Position numbers and translations under genes: made by a program
The notes under the pieces: generated by a model
Databases searched by the model: none
What the model saw: the letters and a program-made list of their open reading frames with translations, nothing else
What the model was told of the DNA's origin: nothing
From: Streptomyces sp. 2131.1
Lineage (GTDB): Bacteria; Actinomycetota; Actinomycetes; Streptomycetales; Streptomycetaceae
Direction: 5' to 3'
Assembly (NCBI RefSeq): GCF_900105515.1
Contig: NZ_FNSY01000001.1
Coordinates: forward strand, 3,720,001 to 3,784,000
DNA: 64,000 nucleotides
Shown: one piece after another, positions 50,211 through 58,881 of the stretch
Numbering within the stretch: position 1 is the stretch's first letter
Layout: every line of letters starts with the position of its first letter

Positions 50211-51101
50211 CTGAACCGCATCAAGAGCATCCTGACCGTACTGGGCGCAGTCGTCGCGACGGCTGCCTTTCTGCCCGCGGCCGCCACCGCCGCGCCGGCC
50301 GCCGCGGACACCGGCGGTTCCGCCCCGTGCGCACCCCTGTGGGACTCCTCGACCGCCTACCCGGCCGGTGGCGCGGTCTCGCACCACGGCCGCAACTGGA
50401 CGGCGAAGTGGTGGACGCGGAACGAGAATCCGGGTGCCACCAGCGTCTGGGCGGACGCGGGCGCCTGTACGGGAGGGGTCTCGGACTTCGTCATCAGTGA
50501 GGCGGAGTTCGACGAGATCTTCCCCGAGCGCGACTCCTTCTACACGTACCAGGGCCTGATCGACGCGCTGCACGCGTACCCGCGGTTCGCGAACACCGGG
50601 ACCGAGCAGACCAGGGCCCGGGAGGCCGCGGCCTTCCTGACGCACGCCGACTTCGAGTCGGTCGGCCTGCGGTACGTGAAGGAGATCAACGAGGCCAACT
50701 ACTGGATCAAGTGCGACTACAGCCAGCCGTTCGGCTGCCCGGCCGGCCAGTCCGCGTACTACGGGCGGGGGCCGATCATGTTCAGCTGGAACTTCAACTA
50801 CAAGGCGGCCGGGGACGCCCTCGGGCTCGACCTGCTCAACGACCCGTGGATGGTCGAGCGCGATCCGTCGGTCGCCTGGCAGACCGCGCTCTGGTACTGG
50901 AACACCCAGAACGGGCCCGGCACGATGACGTCCCACGACGCCATGGTCGGCGGCGCGGGCTTCGGTGAGACCATCCGCTCGCTCAACGGCTCGCTGGAGT
51001 GCAACGGCGGCAATCCCGGCTCGGTGCTGGCGCGGGTGGCCAAGTACGAGCACATCACCGACGTCGTCGGGGTGAACCCGGGCTCGGGCCTTACCTGCTG
51101 A
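50211..51101 (+). CDS. Secreted family 19 chitinase, copy 1, apparent CTG start
   Basis: 296 residues if translation starts at CTG 50211. AAGGAG lies 9 nt upstream, an in-frame TGA lies at 50202, and no ATG/GTG/TTG occurs before the signal peptide (RIKSILTVLGAVVATAAFLPAAATAAPA). A chitin-binding domain (APLWDSSTAYPAGGAVSHHG, WTAKWWTRNENPG) and a GH19 domain follow. The catalytic Glu positions are kept, but the usual HETGG is FESVG. YYGRGPIMFSWNFNY and WYWNTQNGPG are GH19 signatures. It degrades chitin outside the cell. DasR-type operators precede it. Confidence 0.85.
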   Translation: MNRIKSILTVLGAVVATAAFLPAAATAAPAAADTGGSAPCAPLWDSSTAYPAGGAVSHHGRNWTAKWWTRNENPGATSVWADAGACTGGVSDFVISEAEFDEIFPERDSFYTYQGLIDALHAYPRFANTGTEQTRAREAAAFLTHADFESVGLRYVKEINEANYWIKCDYSQPFGCPAGQSAYYGRGPIMFSWNFNYKAAGDALGLDLLNDPWMVERDPSVAWQTALWYWNTQNGPGTMTSHDAMVGGAGFGETIRSLNGSLECNGGNPGSVLARVAKYEHITDVVGVNPGSGLTC

Positions 51102-51111
51102 TACGCGTTCA

Positions 51112-51158
51112 AACCCCAGGGCCGCCGCGATCCCGCCTCGTGGATGGGCCCCGGGGTT
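51112..51158 (+). terminator. Possible terminator after chitinase 1
   Basis: AACCCCAGGGCC can pair imperfectly with GGCCCCGGGGTT across a 23-nt loop, directly after the stop. Confidence 0.4.
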
Positions 51159-51182
51159 CTTCCGTCGGGAGTGTCCCCATTT

Positions 51183-51212
51183 TTGGTCTAGACCTTGACA
51201 GGTCCAGACCAA
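51183..51212 (+). promoter_or_regulatory. Chitinase promoter repeats of chitinase 2 (DasR-type operator)
   Basis: TTGGTCTAGACC and GGTCCAGACCAA flank TTGACA (51195-51200). The inner 28 bp are identical to the copy at 50095-50122, so both chitinases should respond to the same regulator. Confidence 0.9.
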
Positions 51213-51287
51213 CCGCGCTTGAGTGACGGCAACCCCCCACAGCGGTGCACCGCGACGACCGGTGCTCCGCGCCGAAGGAGTGTGCTG

Positions 51288-52181
51288 ATGTTCCGTCGCA
51301 TCATGGGCCTGCTCGCCGCGCTGGGCGCGGTCGTCGCCGGGCTCGTCGTACTCCCCGCCGCCACCGCGTCGGCCGCCGACTGCGCGGCCGCCTGGAACGC
51401 CTCGTCCGTCTACACGGGCGGCGGTTCCGCCTCGTACAACGGGCACAACTGGACCGCCAAGTGGTGGACGCAGAACGAGAAGCCCGGCAGCTCCGACGTC
51501 TGGGCCGACCAGGGCGCCTGCGGAGGCGGCGGCACGGACCCGGGCGGCCCGGGGTCGTCCTCCGGCTTCGTGGTCAGCGAGGCGCAGTTCAACCAGATGT
51601 TCCCCGGCCGCAGTTCCTTCTACACGTACAGCGGGCTGGTCGCCGCCCTGGACGCCTACCCGGGCTTCGCCAACACCGGCAGCGACACCGTCAAGAAGCA
51701 GGAGGCCGCGGCCTTCCTCGCCAACGTCAGCCACGAGACCGGCGGACTGGTGTACATCGTCGAGCAGAACACCGCCAACTACCCGCACTACTGCGACAGC
51801 AGCCAGCCCTACGGGTGCCCGGCGGGCCAGGCCGCGTACTACGGACGCGGACCGATCCAGCTCAGCTGGAACTTCAACTACAAGGCCGCGGGCGACGCCC
51901 TCGGCATCGACCTGCTGCACAACCCGAACCTGGTGCAGACGGACGCGGCCGTGGCCTGGAAGACCGGCCTCTGGTACTGGAACACCCAGAACGGCCCCGG
52001 CACCATGACGGCCCACAACGCCATGGTCAACGGCGCCGGCTTCGGTGAGACGATCCGCTCCATCAACGGCTCCATCGAGTGCAACGGCGGCAACCCCGCC
52101 CAGGTCCAGAGCCGTATCGACAAGTACCAGGCGTTCACGCAGATCCTCGGCACCACGCCCGGATCCAACCTGAGCTGCTGA
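51288..52181 (+). CDS. Secreted family 19 chitinase, copy 2
   Basis: 297 residues from ATG 51288, with AAGGAG 7 nt upstream. The signal peptide MFRRIMGLLAALGAVVAGLV ends at ATASA. A carbohydrate-binding domain (CAAAWNASSVYTGGGSASYNG, WTAKWWTQNEKPG) is joined by a Gly/Pro/Ser linker to the GH19 domain. The intact motif SHETGG (first catalytic Glu) and VEQN (second) are present, as are YYGRGPIQLSWNFNY and WYWNTQNGPGTMT. It is a secreted endochitinase. It has the same operators as copy 1, of which it is a close paralogue. Confidence 0.95.
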   Translation: MFRRIMGLLAALGAVVAGLVVLPAATASAADCAAAWNASSVYTGGGSASYNGHNWTAKWWTQNEKPGSSDVWADQGACGGGGTDPGGPGSSSGFVVSEAQFNQMFPGRSSFYTYSGLVAALDAYPGFANTGSDTVKKQEAAAFLANVSHETGGLVYIVEQNTANYPHYCDSSQPYGCPAGQAAYYGRGPIQLSWNFNYKAAGDALGIDLLHNPNLVQTDAAVAWKTGLWYWNTQNGPGTMTAHNAMVNGAGFGETIRSINGSIECNGGNPAQVQSRIDKYQAFTQILGTTPGSNLSC

Positions 52182-52213
52182 CCAGCGCTTTCATCAGGCT
52201 GATTCACACGTGT

Positions 52214-52251
52214 GGGGGATGCCCCCGGCCCCGCGGCCGGGGGCATCCCCC
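52214..52251 (+). terminator. Terminator of chitinase 2
   Basis: GGGGGATGCCCCCGGCC pairs perfectly over 17 bp with its complement around CCGC. Confidence 0.9.
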
Positions 52252-52330
52252 GTCCCGTTGTCAGTGGTGGCCTCTAGCGTCGTGACCGTCGGGACCGCAG
52301 GCGGTCGGCGCACGAGGAGAGGTCACCACG

Positions 52331-53473
52331 ATGGAGTTCCGGATCGAACGCGGCGAGCTGACGGACGCCGTCGCCTGGGCCGCCCGGGTGCTGCCCACCA
52401 GATCACCCGTGCCCGTCCTGGGCGGCCTGCTGCTGGAGGCGGCGGACGGCAGGCTGAGCATCTCCGGCCTGGACTACGAGGCGTCCGCCCGCATCGAGGT
52501 CGAGGCCAGGACCGACCGGCCCGGGAGGGTCCTGGTCATGGGCCGCCGCCTGCTCGACGTGTGCAAGGTGCTGCCCGAGGGGCCGGTCGAGTGCGCGGTC
52601 GAGGGCTCCCGGTTCACGGTCACGGCAGGCGGCGCCGGATTCGGCCTGTCCGTCCTCCCGTTGGACGACTACCCCGCGCTGCCGCCGCTGCCGGAAGTCC
52701 TCGGCGAGGTCGACGGGCAGGAGTTCGCGGCAGCCGTCGCCGACGTGTCGGTGGCCGCGGGCCGGGACGACACCCTCCCCACGCTCACCGGTATCCGTCT
52801 GGGGCTCGACGGCGGGCGCATGACCCTGGCCGCCACGGACCGCTACCGCTTCGCGGTCCGTACGCTCGACTGGCGTCCCGCCACCCAGGGCGTCACGGCC
52901 GACGTCGTCGTATCGGCCCGTCGGCTCAGCGAGATCGCCCGCTCGGTCGGCGCCCGCCCCGGTGCGCTCCGCCTCGCCCTGGACAGCGGCTCGGCCGGGT
53001 TCGAGCGCGAGTCCATGCGCACCACGGTCCGGCTGCTCGACGGCCGGCTCCCCCGCCACGACAAGCTGTTCGTACTGGACAGCCCGGTCAGAGCGGTGAC
53101 CGAGCGAGAGCCGCTGGTCGAGGCCGTGAAGCGGGTCGCGGTGGTGGCGGACGGCGACAGCCCGCTCCAGTTCGCCTTCGCGGACGGCTCCGTCCTGCTC
53201 CGGGCCGGTTACGAGGACGACGTGGCCTCCCAGCGCCTGCCCGCCGGCCTCCTGGGCGCCGAGGAGATCACCGTCGCGTTCAACCCCTCGTACCTGATGG
53301 ACGCGCTGGCCTCGTTCGACACCCCGGTCGTCCGGTTCCAGCTCATCGGCCAGGGCCAGCGCGCCATGATCACCGGGCATCCGGACCACGAGGACGCGGC
53401 GGCCGCAGCGGACGGGGCGGGGGACACGGTCCACCAGCACCTGCTCATGTCCGTACGCCCGATGGTCCAGTGA
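52331..53473 (+). CDS. DNA polymerase III beta-clamp paralogue (DnaN-like)
   Basis: 380 residues from ATG 52331. MEFRIERGELTDAVAWAARVLPTRSPVPVLGGLLLEA is the first clamp domain; the second has LPTLTGIRLGLDGGRMTLAATDRYRFAVRTL; the third has EITVAFNPSYLMDALASFDTPVVRF and ends LLMSVRPMVQ, close to the usual LLMPVR. The essential replication clamp gene normally lies next to dnaA at oriC; this copy is in a different context beside chitinases, so it is probably the second clamp found in many Streptomyces. Its role (repair, terminal or conditional replication) is not known to me. Confidence 0.9.
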   Translation: MEFRIERGELTDAVAWAARVLPTRSPVPVLGGLLLEAADGRLSISGLDYEASARIEVEARTDRPGRVLVMGRRLLDVCKVLPEGPVECAVEGSRFTVTAGGAGFGLSVLPLDDYPALPPLPEVLGEVDGQEFAAAVADVSVAAGRDDTLPTLTGIRLGLDGGRMTLAATDRYRFAVRTLDWRPATQGVTADVVVSARRLSEIARSVGARPGALRLALDSGSAGFERESMRTTVRLLDGRLPRHDKLFVLDSPVRAVTEREPLVEAVKRVAVVADGDSPLQFAFADGSVLLRAGYEDDVASQRLPAGLLGAEEITVAFNPSYLMDALASFDTPVVRFQLIGQGQRAMITGHPDHEDAAAAADGAGDTVHQHLLMSVRPMVQ

Positions 53474-53483
53474 GCACGACGGC

Positions 53484-53520
53484 CGCGGGGCCGGGGATGA
53501 CTGTTCTCCCCGGCCCCGCG
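53484..53520. terminator. Bidirectional terminator
   Basis: CGCGGGGCCGGGG and its perfect complement flank an 11-nt loop between convergent genes. Confidence 0.9.
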
Positions 53521-53544
53521 TTCACAACTTCCCGGAGTCCCGGG

Positions 53545-55554
53545 TCACTTCGTGAAGATGAAGTACTTCCAGGCGCTGTGCGTCGTCGTGTTGACGTTGT
53601 CGCCCGACGTGTTGTTCACGTAGGAGGAACGGATCCGCATCCGGTAGCCCGTCTCATGGGCGCCGGTCAGCGTCACGTAGGTCTTTCCGGCGGTGCCCAG
53701 CTTGAAGTACTGCGAGCCCGCGTCGTACCACTTGCCCTGGTAGTAGAGCTCCAGGGACAGGCGGAACTTGCGGTTCTTGTAGTAGCTCATCGTCGTGCCG
53801 AAGACCGGGTTGGTCTTCTTGTGGAAGTAGGCGTACGACTGCGAGCCGATCTTCGCCGTCCGGTACTGCTTGGAGACCGAGGTCGAGACCTTCACCTTCG
53901 CGTAGGCGACGGAGCTGACCGTCTTGGACGCGGAGCGTCCGTCGCCCTTGAAAACGGCGGTGACGGTCGTGTCCCGGGTCATGTCGACGGTCGTGGACAG
54001 GTTGCCCTTGGAGTTGACCTTGCCGGTCTTCGCCAGCTTCTTCGGCTTGTCCTTGCCGAACGGGTCCACCCAGAGTTCGACGGTGCGGTTCTTGTACGTC
54101 TTGCCGAGGTGCGCGGTGAACGAGACGTCGGTGCCATAGGCGTAGACCGCCTTGTTGCGGTTCAGGGTCAGCGAGGTGGCTGTCCGGGAGACGGCGACCT
54201 TGTCGCTGCCCGACGCCGCGGAGTGCGTGGCGTCACCGGCGTAGGAGACCTTGTACGTGACCGTGCCGCCCGCGGGCGGGGTGTCGCTGAAGGAGAACGT
54301 GCCGTCCGACTTCAGCTTAACGGCGGCCAGCGCCTTGCCCTTGGGGGACTCGATGTCGGTACGGGTCACCGTCGCCACGGCGCCCGACGGGAAGGCACCG
54401 TCCGACTTCACCTTGCCGGTGACGGTGAGCTTCTTGGCGCGGGTCGCCTTCGACGGGGCGCTGACCGTCACCGTCGTGCGGTACTTGACCGGGTCGGTGA
54501 GCACCCGCAACGAGCGGACGCCCGCGCTGTTGACCGTGACGGCGAACAGCCGGCTGGTGTCCGGTGCCCAGGCCAGACCGGACGGGTCCAGGGTGTCCGA
54601 GCCGCTGCTGTTCCCGGTGTTGGGGAAGTCGTACGTCCGGACCGGCTTCGTGGCCGAGCCCTGCTTGTAGACGTACACGTCCGGCTCGTACCAGCCGTCG
54701 ATGCCGGCGGCGACCGTCCCGTCCGGGGCGATGTCGACCGCGTTGGGATACGCGTCGGACGGATAGGCGATCGTCGGTGCGAGGTCCGTGGTGCTGTACG
54801 CCTGGTGGACGTACGGGGCGCCGCTGGCGACCACGAGCTGTGTGCCGTCCGGGCTGAGCGCGAGGTCGTGCATGTTGGCGCCGTTTGTGCTCGTCGACGC
54901 GGTCCGGACGGCCGTCCCCGAGGCCACGTCGTAGACAGCCAGGTCCGTCGGGCTCTGGGTCTCGATACCGGCGGCCAGCACATTCGGCGCCCCCGGGGTC
55001 GAGGCCAGCGTCGGCGCCGCGTACCAGGTGCCGTCGGTGTCCTGCTCCAGGGCCACCACCGGCTCGGCGCCGGACAGGTCGAGCGACCCGATGTGACCCT
55101 GGCCGGCCGAGCCGTAGCCGAACCAGAGCTTGCCGCCGGCCAGCGCCGGGAACTTCGGGTCCGTGCCGCCCCCCGTCGCATACCGGGCGGACACGGCGAG
55201 TGCCGCCGTGTCGATCGCGACGATGGCGTCGGAGCCCGGGACGGCGGCGTACAACGTGCCGGAGTCCGCGGACAGTTCGAGTCCGGTCACCCCCGGCAGC
55301 GAGCCGATCCTGGCGATGACCGTGCCGCTGTAATCGGCGACGACGACCTTGCCCCCGGCCGGATCGCTGATGAAGACGCGCTTGTGCACGCCGTCGGCGA
55401 CGATGTCGCCGACGGATGCGGCGGCGATCACCTTGCCGGAGTCGGCGGCGGCCGGGTCGGCCGCGCCCCCGATGAGCACAACTGAGCTGAAGAGCACCGC
55501 GATCGTGGTCGCGGTGGAGATTCTGCGCGTACGCAAGATGGTGTCTACCCCCAC
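53545..55554 (-). CDS. Secreted beta-propeller protein with Ig-like repeats
   Basis: About 669 residues from GTG 55554 (GTG 55575 possible; no good ribosome site). The signal peptide RRISTATTIAVLFSSVVLIGG ends near AADPAAA. Residues 40-350 contain repeated strands of YVTN/WD-type propeller pattern (DGVHKRVFISDPAGGKVVV, LELSADSGTLYAAVPG, LALSPDGTQLVVASG). Residues 350-560 hold two Ig-like domains rich in Thr/Val/Lys (PSKATRAKKLTVTGKV; FSFSDTPPAGGTVTYKVSYAG). The C-terminal 100 residues are Tyr-rich. No sortase or lipobox signal. It may be a secreted binding or surface protein. Confidence 0.8.
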   Translation of the reverse strand: MGVDTILRTRRISTATTIAVLFSSVVLIGGAADPAAADSGKVIAAASVGDIVADGVHKRVFISDPAGGKVVVADYSGTVIARIGSLPGVTGLELSADSGTLYAAVPGSDAIVAIDTAALAVSARYATGGGTDPKFPALAGGKLWFGYGSAGQGHIGSLDLSGAEPVVALEQDTDGTWYAAPTLASTPGAPNVLAAGIETQSPTDLAVYDVASGTAVRTASTSTNGANMHDLALSPDGTQLVVASGAPYVHQAYSTTDLAPTIAYPSDAYPNAVDIAPDGTVAAGIDGWYEPDVYVYKQGSATKPVRTYDFPNTGNSSGSDTLDPSGLAWAPDTSRLFAVTVNSAGVRSLRVLTDPVKYRTTVTVSAPSKATRAKKLTVTGKVKSDGAFPSGAVATVTRTDIESPKGKALAAVKLKSDGTFSFSDTPPAGGTVTYKVSYAGDATHSAASGSDKVAVSRTATSLTLNRNKAVYAYGTDVSFTAHLGKTYKNRTVELWVDPFGKDKPKKLAKTGKVNSKGNLSTTVDMTRDTTVTAVFKGDGRSASKTVSSVAYAKVKVSTSVSKQYRTAKIGSQSYAYFHKKTNPVFGTTMSYYKNRKFRLSLELYYQGKWYDAGSQYFKLGTAGKTYVTLTGAHETGYRMRIRSSYVNNTSGDNVNTTTHSAWKYFIFTK

Positions 55555-55694
55555 GGTGAAGGGACCGCCCGGCACCTGGAGATGAGAGAGGTGCGCGGTC
55601 CGGATCGCAGGTTATGACATGGGAGTGACAACTGGTACGCGCGGTCGGATTTTGACCGGGCCGCGTGGCTCCCGGAGCACCGCGGGACGTCCTG

Positions 55695-57896
55695 TCAGCC
55701 GGTCTTGGTGTACGTGAGCTTCTCGCCGCTGGACGTGTTCTCCCGGCTGAGGCTGCCGTCCGGGAGCAGGGTGAGCGTGGTCGGGGCGCCGGGGGTGCAG
55801 GAAGCAGCCGGCTCGCCCTCGGTCACGGTGGAGGGGCCGATCCGCACCGACTCGCCCTCGGCGGCCTCGGCAGTCAGGGGGGCCTCGAAGACGCAGCGGT
55901 AGGTGCCGCCGCTGTCGAGCGGGCCCTCGGCGGTCAGGGTGAGGACGGTGTCGCCCGCCTCGCCCTGGCGGATGACCAGTTCACGGGTGGAGTGGCCGGT
56001 GGCGTTGTCGATGCTGCCGGACCAGGAGCCGAGGTAGCCCTCGGGGACACCGCCCTCCTCGCCGTTGACCCCGTCGTCGCTCGGCGAGGGGTCGGGGGAG
56101 ACGTCGGGGGAGGGGGACTCGTCGACGGCCTTCGTCGGGGAGGGACCCGCCGAGTGGGTGGGCCCCGCCGTGGGTGTTCCGTCCTTGTCGTTCATGAGCG
56201 CGTACACGGACCCGCCGGCCCCTATGGCGACCAGCAAGGCGACCACGATCAGGGCGATGGTGGAGCCGCTGCCCCTGCGGGCCGGTTCCGGCGCGGGGGC
56301 CGGGTGCTGGGTGCCGGCCGGGTAGCCGGGGCCGTACGGAGGAGTGGCGCCGGGACCGGGCTGCTGCGGGTAGCCGTACGGGTAGCCGTGGTCCGGGCTC
56401 GGCTGCTGCGGATAGCCGTAGGGCGGGCCCTGGTAGGGCTGCTGCGGATGGCCGAAGCCCTGGACGGGCTGCGGCTGGGCCGGCTGGTGCGGGTAGCCGT
56501 AGCCGGGCGGGGGCGGCGTGGCCGGGTGCGCGGCCGGCGGGGGTGTGACCCCGGCGGGGCCGGCCGCGATGGGCAGCGCGTGGACCGGGCCCGGCGTGGG
56601 TTGCCCGGGCGCCGGCTGCCCGGGGGAGGGGAGCGGGGTGGTCGGCAAGCTGGGGGCGTCGAGTATCTCGGTGGGCGGCTCGGGCTCCGGGTCGCCAGGG
56701 CCGGCTGCCGCCGTGACGGGGGCGGCCGGCTTGGTGAGGGGGACCGTGCCCTGCGGCACCGCGTCCCTCGGGCCCGCGCCCGCGCCGGGCCCCGCGCCGG
56801 GCCCCGCGCCCGGCACAGCGTCGGCCGGTGCCGTCTTGTCCGGCACCACGGCACCTGGCACCGCATCGGCCGGCACCGCAGCATCTGGCCCCGCCGCACC
56901 CGGCCCCGCAGCACCCGGCCCCCCAGCACCCGGCCCCGCCGCACCCGGCGCCACATGCTCCGGGTCCTCCGAGTCCAGCAGTTCCACCGCATGGCGCCCG
57001 AGTTGGGCGATGAGTGCGCCCGGCAGCCAGGGCTCCGAGCTGTCGTCGCCGTCCGCCAGCAGCCCCAGGATGTCGTCCGTGGTCGGCCTGGCCTGCGGGT
57101 CCTTGTGGAGGCATCCCCGGATGAGGTCGTCGAGGCCCGCCGTGACCCCGGTCAGGTCCGGGTCCTCCTGCGCGATGCGGAACAGCAGGGCGTGCATCTC
57201 GTTGGCCGCGGCGCCGAAGGGGAGCCGCCCGGTCAGGGCGTACGTCAGCACCGACCCCAGGCAGAAGACGTCGCTCGCCGCGCTGACCCGCTCGCCCCGC
57301 ACCTGCTCCGGGGACATGAAGCCGGGCGAGCCGACCAGCGCGCCGGTGCGGGTGAGACCGCCGTCGGTGACGGTGTCCAGGGCCCGGGCTATCCCGAAGT
57401 CGATGACGCGGGGACCGTCGATCGTGAGCAGGATGTTGGAGGGCTTCAGGTCCCGGTGGATGAGGCCGGCCGTGTGGATGGCCTTCAGGGCGTGCGCGAG
57501 ACCGGCACCGAGGATGCGGACGGACCGTTCCGGCAGGGGGCCGAACGTGCCGGGGGCCGGTCCGGATCCGGTGCCCGGCCCGCCCGAGACGGTGGTGTGG
57601 AGGGACGGCCCCGCCACGTATCCGGTGGCGACCCACGGCACGTCGGCCTCGGTGTCGGCGTCCAGCACGGGGGCGGTCCAGGTGGAGCCCACCGTGCGGG
57701 CGGCCCGTACCTCCTGCCGGAACCGGTCGCGGAACACCTGCTGGGCGGCGAGTTCCTCGCGTACGAGCTTGAGCGCGACCGTACGGCCGCGGTCGGAACG
57801 GGCCAGATAGACCTGGCCCATGCCGCCCGCGCCGAGGCGCCCCAGCAAGCGGTAGGCGCCGATGCGCTGTGGATCGGTGGACCCGAGCTTCTCCAT
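55695..57896 (-). CDS. Transmembrane Ser/Thr protein kinase (PknB-type)
   Basis: 733 residues from ATG 57896, with GGGGGAGG 10 nt upstream. The kinase domain (1-280) has GRLGAGGMGQVYLA, the VALKLV lysine, HRDLKPSNILL, DFGIAR and GSPGFMSPEQV. Residues 300-560 are low-complexity: Pro/Ala/Gly repeats then Gln/Tyr/Gly/Pro repeats. STIALIVVALLVAIGAGG near 565 is the single membrane helix. A secreted-side domain of about 130 residues (EGYLGSWSGSIDNATGHSTREL ...) is probably the sensor. Substrates unknown. No PASTA domains. Confidence 0.93.
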   Translation of the reverse strand: MEKLGSTDPQRIGAYRLLGRLGAGGMGQVYLARSDRGRTVALKLVREELAAQQVFRDRFRQEVRAARTVGSTWTAPVLDADTEADVPWVATGYVAGPSLHTTVSGGPGTGSGPAPGTFGPLPERSVRILGAGLAHALKAIHTAGLIHRDLKPSNILLTIDGPRVIDFGIARALDTVTDGGLTRTGALVGSPGFMSPEQVRGERVSAASDVFCLGSVLTYALTGRLPFGAAANEMHALLFRIAQEDPDLTGVTAGLDDLIRGCLHKDPQARPTTDDILGLLADGDDSSEPWLPGALIAQLGRHAVELLDSEDPEHVAPGAAGPGAGGPGAAGPGAAGPDAAVPADAVPGAVVPDKTAPADAVPGAGPGAGPGAGAGPRDAVPQGTVPLTKPAAPVTAAAGPGDPEPEPPTEILDAPSLPTTPLPSPGQPAPGQPTPGPVHALPIAAGPAGVTPPPAAHPATPPPPGYGYPHQPAQPQPVQGFGHPQQPYQGPPYGYPQQPSPDHGYPYGYPQQPGPGATPPYGPGYPAGTQHPAPAPEPARRGSGSTIALIVVALLVAIGAGGSVYALMNDKDGTPTAGPTHSAGPSPTKAVDESPSPDVSPDPSPSDDGVNGEEGGVPEGYLGSWSGSIDNATGHSTRELVIRQGEAGDTVLTLTAEGPLDSGGTYRCVFEAPLTAEAAEGESVRIGPSTVTEGEPAASCTPGAPTTLTLLPDGSLSRENTSSGEKLTYTKTG
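56884..56950 (-). repeat. Tandem 15-bp repeats in the kinase linker
   Basis: About four copies of a 15-bp unit resembling GGCCCCGCAGCACCC in the coding strand opposite, encoding GPGAA-type repeats. Such tracts are likely variable in length. Confidence 0.6.
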
Positions 57897-58038
57897 GGTG
57901 TGCGGCCTCCCCCGTACGACAACACGCCGGACGGGGACGAGAATAGCGGCGTGGCCCGTCCCGCCGGGGGTGCCGGGGGCTCCTGACCGGTCCGGGGCCG
58001 GTCTAAGGTGACCCGGAACCGAATCGGGGAGGGGCGCC

Positions 58039-58755
58039 ATGTGCGCGAGCGGAGCCGTTACCCGCAGCACCCTGCGGCAGCAGATCGCGGACGCGCTGCG
58101 TGACGAGGTGCTCGCCGGGCGTCTGCTGCCGGGGCGGGAGTTCACCGTCAAGCAGATCGCCGAGCAGTACGGGGTCTCCGCGACGCCCGTCCGCGAGGCG
58201 CTGTTCGACCTGTCCGCGCAGGGGCTCCTCGAATCCGACCAGCACCGCGGCTTCCGGGTGCACCAGTTCACGGTCGCGGACTACCGGGCGATGGTGGAGG
58301 CCCGCACCCTGGTCATGGACGGGGTCATCCGGGGCGTCTTCCACGACCCGGTCCCCGAGCGGCGCACCGACTACCGGGACGCACTCGTGTCCGTACGCCG
58401 ACGTGCCGAGGAGGCCGCCCGCGCCGCGCGCTCCGGGGACCTGGACATCCTCATCGGCTACGACCTGCGCTTCTGGCGCGAGCTGGGCGGCCTCATCGGC
58501 AACAGTTACATCAGCGACTTCCTGCACCGGCTGCGCGTCCAGGCATGGGTGTTCGCCGTGCCGTACCTGCGGGGCGACGCGGACCTGCGGGACTGGCTGT
58601 GGAACGGCCACGCCGAACTGGTCGCCGCGATCACCCACCGGGACCGCGAGGCCCTGCGCGCGGTGATCGACGGCTACAACGGCCACGCGCTGAGCTGGGC
58701 GGACCGCCTGGCCGATCCGGAACCGGGCGCGGAGGAGGACCGGGGGCGCTCCTGA
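58039..58755 (+). CDS. GntR-family regulator (FCD type)
   Basis: 238 residues from ATG 58039, with GGGGAGGGG upstream. The winged helix-turn-helix is LRQQIADALRDEVLAGRLLPG ... VKQIAEQYGVSATPVREALFDLSAQGLL. The C-terminal helical FCD ligand domain follows (RAMVEARTLVMDGVIRG ... RFWRELGGLIGNSYISDFLHRL), with conserved acidic and His positions that usually bind metal plus a carboxylate ligand. The ligand and targets are unknown. It diverges from the Ser/Thr kinase gene. Confidence 0.9.
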   Translation: MCASGAVTRSTLRQQIADALRDEVLAGRLLPGREFTVKQIAEQYGVSATPVREALFDLSAQGLLESDQHRGFRVHQFTVADYRAMVEARTLVMDGVIRGVFHDPVPERRTDYRDALVSVRRRAEEAARAARSGDLDILIGYDLRFWRELGGLIGNSYISDFLHRLRVQAWVFAVPYLRGDADLRDWLWNGHAELVAAITHRDREALRAVIDGYNGHALSWADRLADPEPGAEEDRGRS

Positions 58756-58881
58756 CCCCCGCGGGCACCGGCCGCCGCCCCACCGCGCCCCGGTCCGGTC
58801 GTGAGCGACCACTGTGCGCGCGCTGCCTGCCGCATTACGCTGTCCCGACCACCGCACGCCCCCGTTGGAGAGCGAGACTTC

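Noticed and set aside
52210..55485. 1091-codon plus-strand frame covering the clamp gene and the secreted protein
   Set aside because: It spans two genes on both strands and a strong terminator, with shadow-like composition; not a real giant gene.
56860..57000. Pro/Ala/Gly-rich repeat tract as a possible frameshift artefact
   Set aside because: The repeats stay in the kinase frame, and the membrane helix and the extracellular domain follow correctly.
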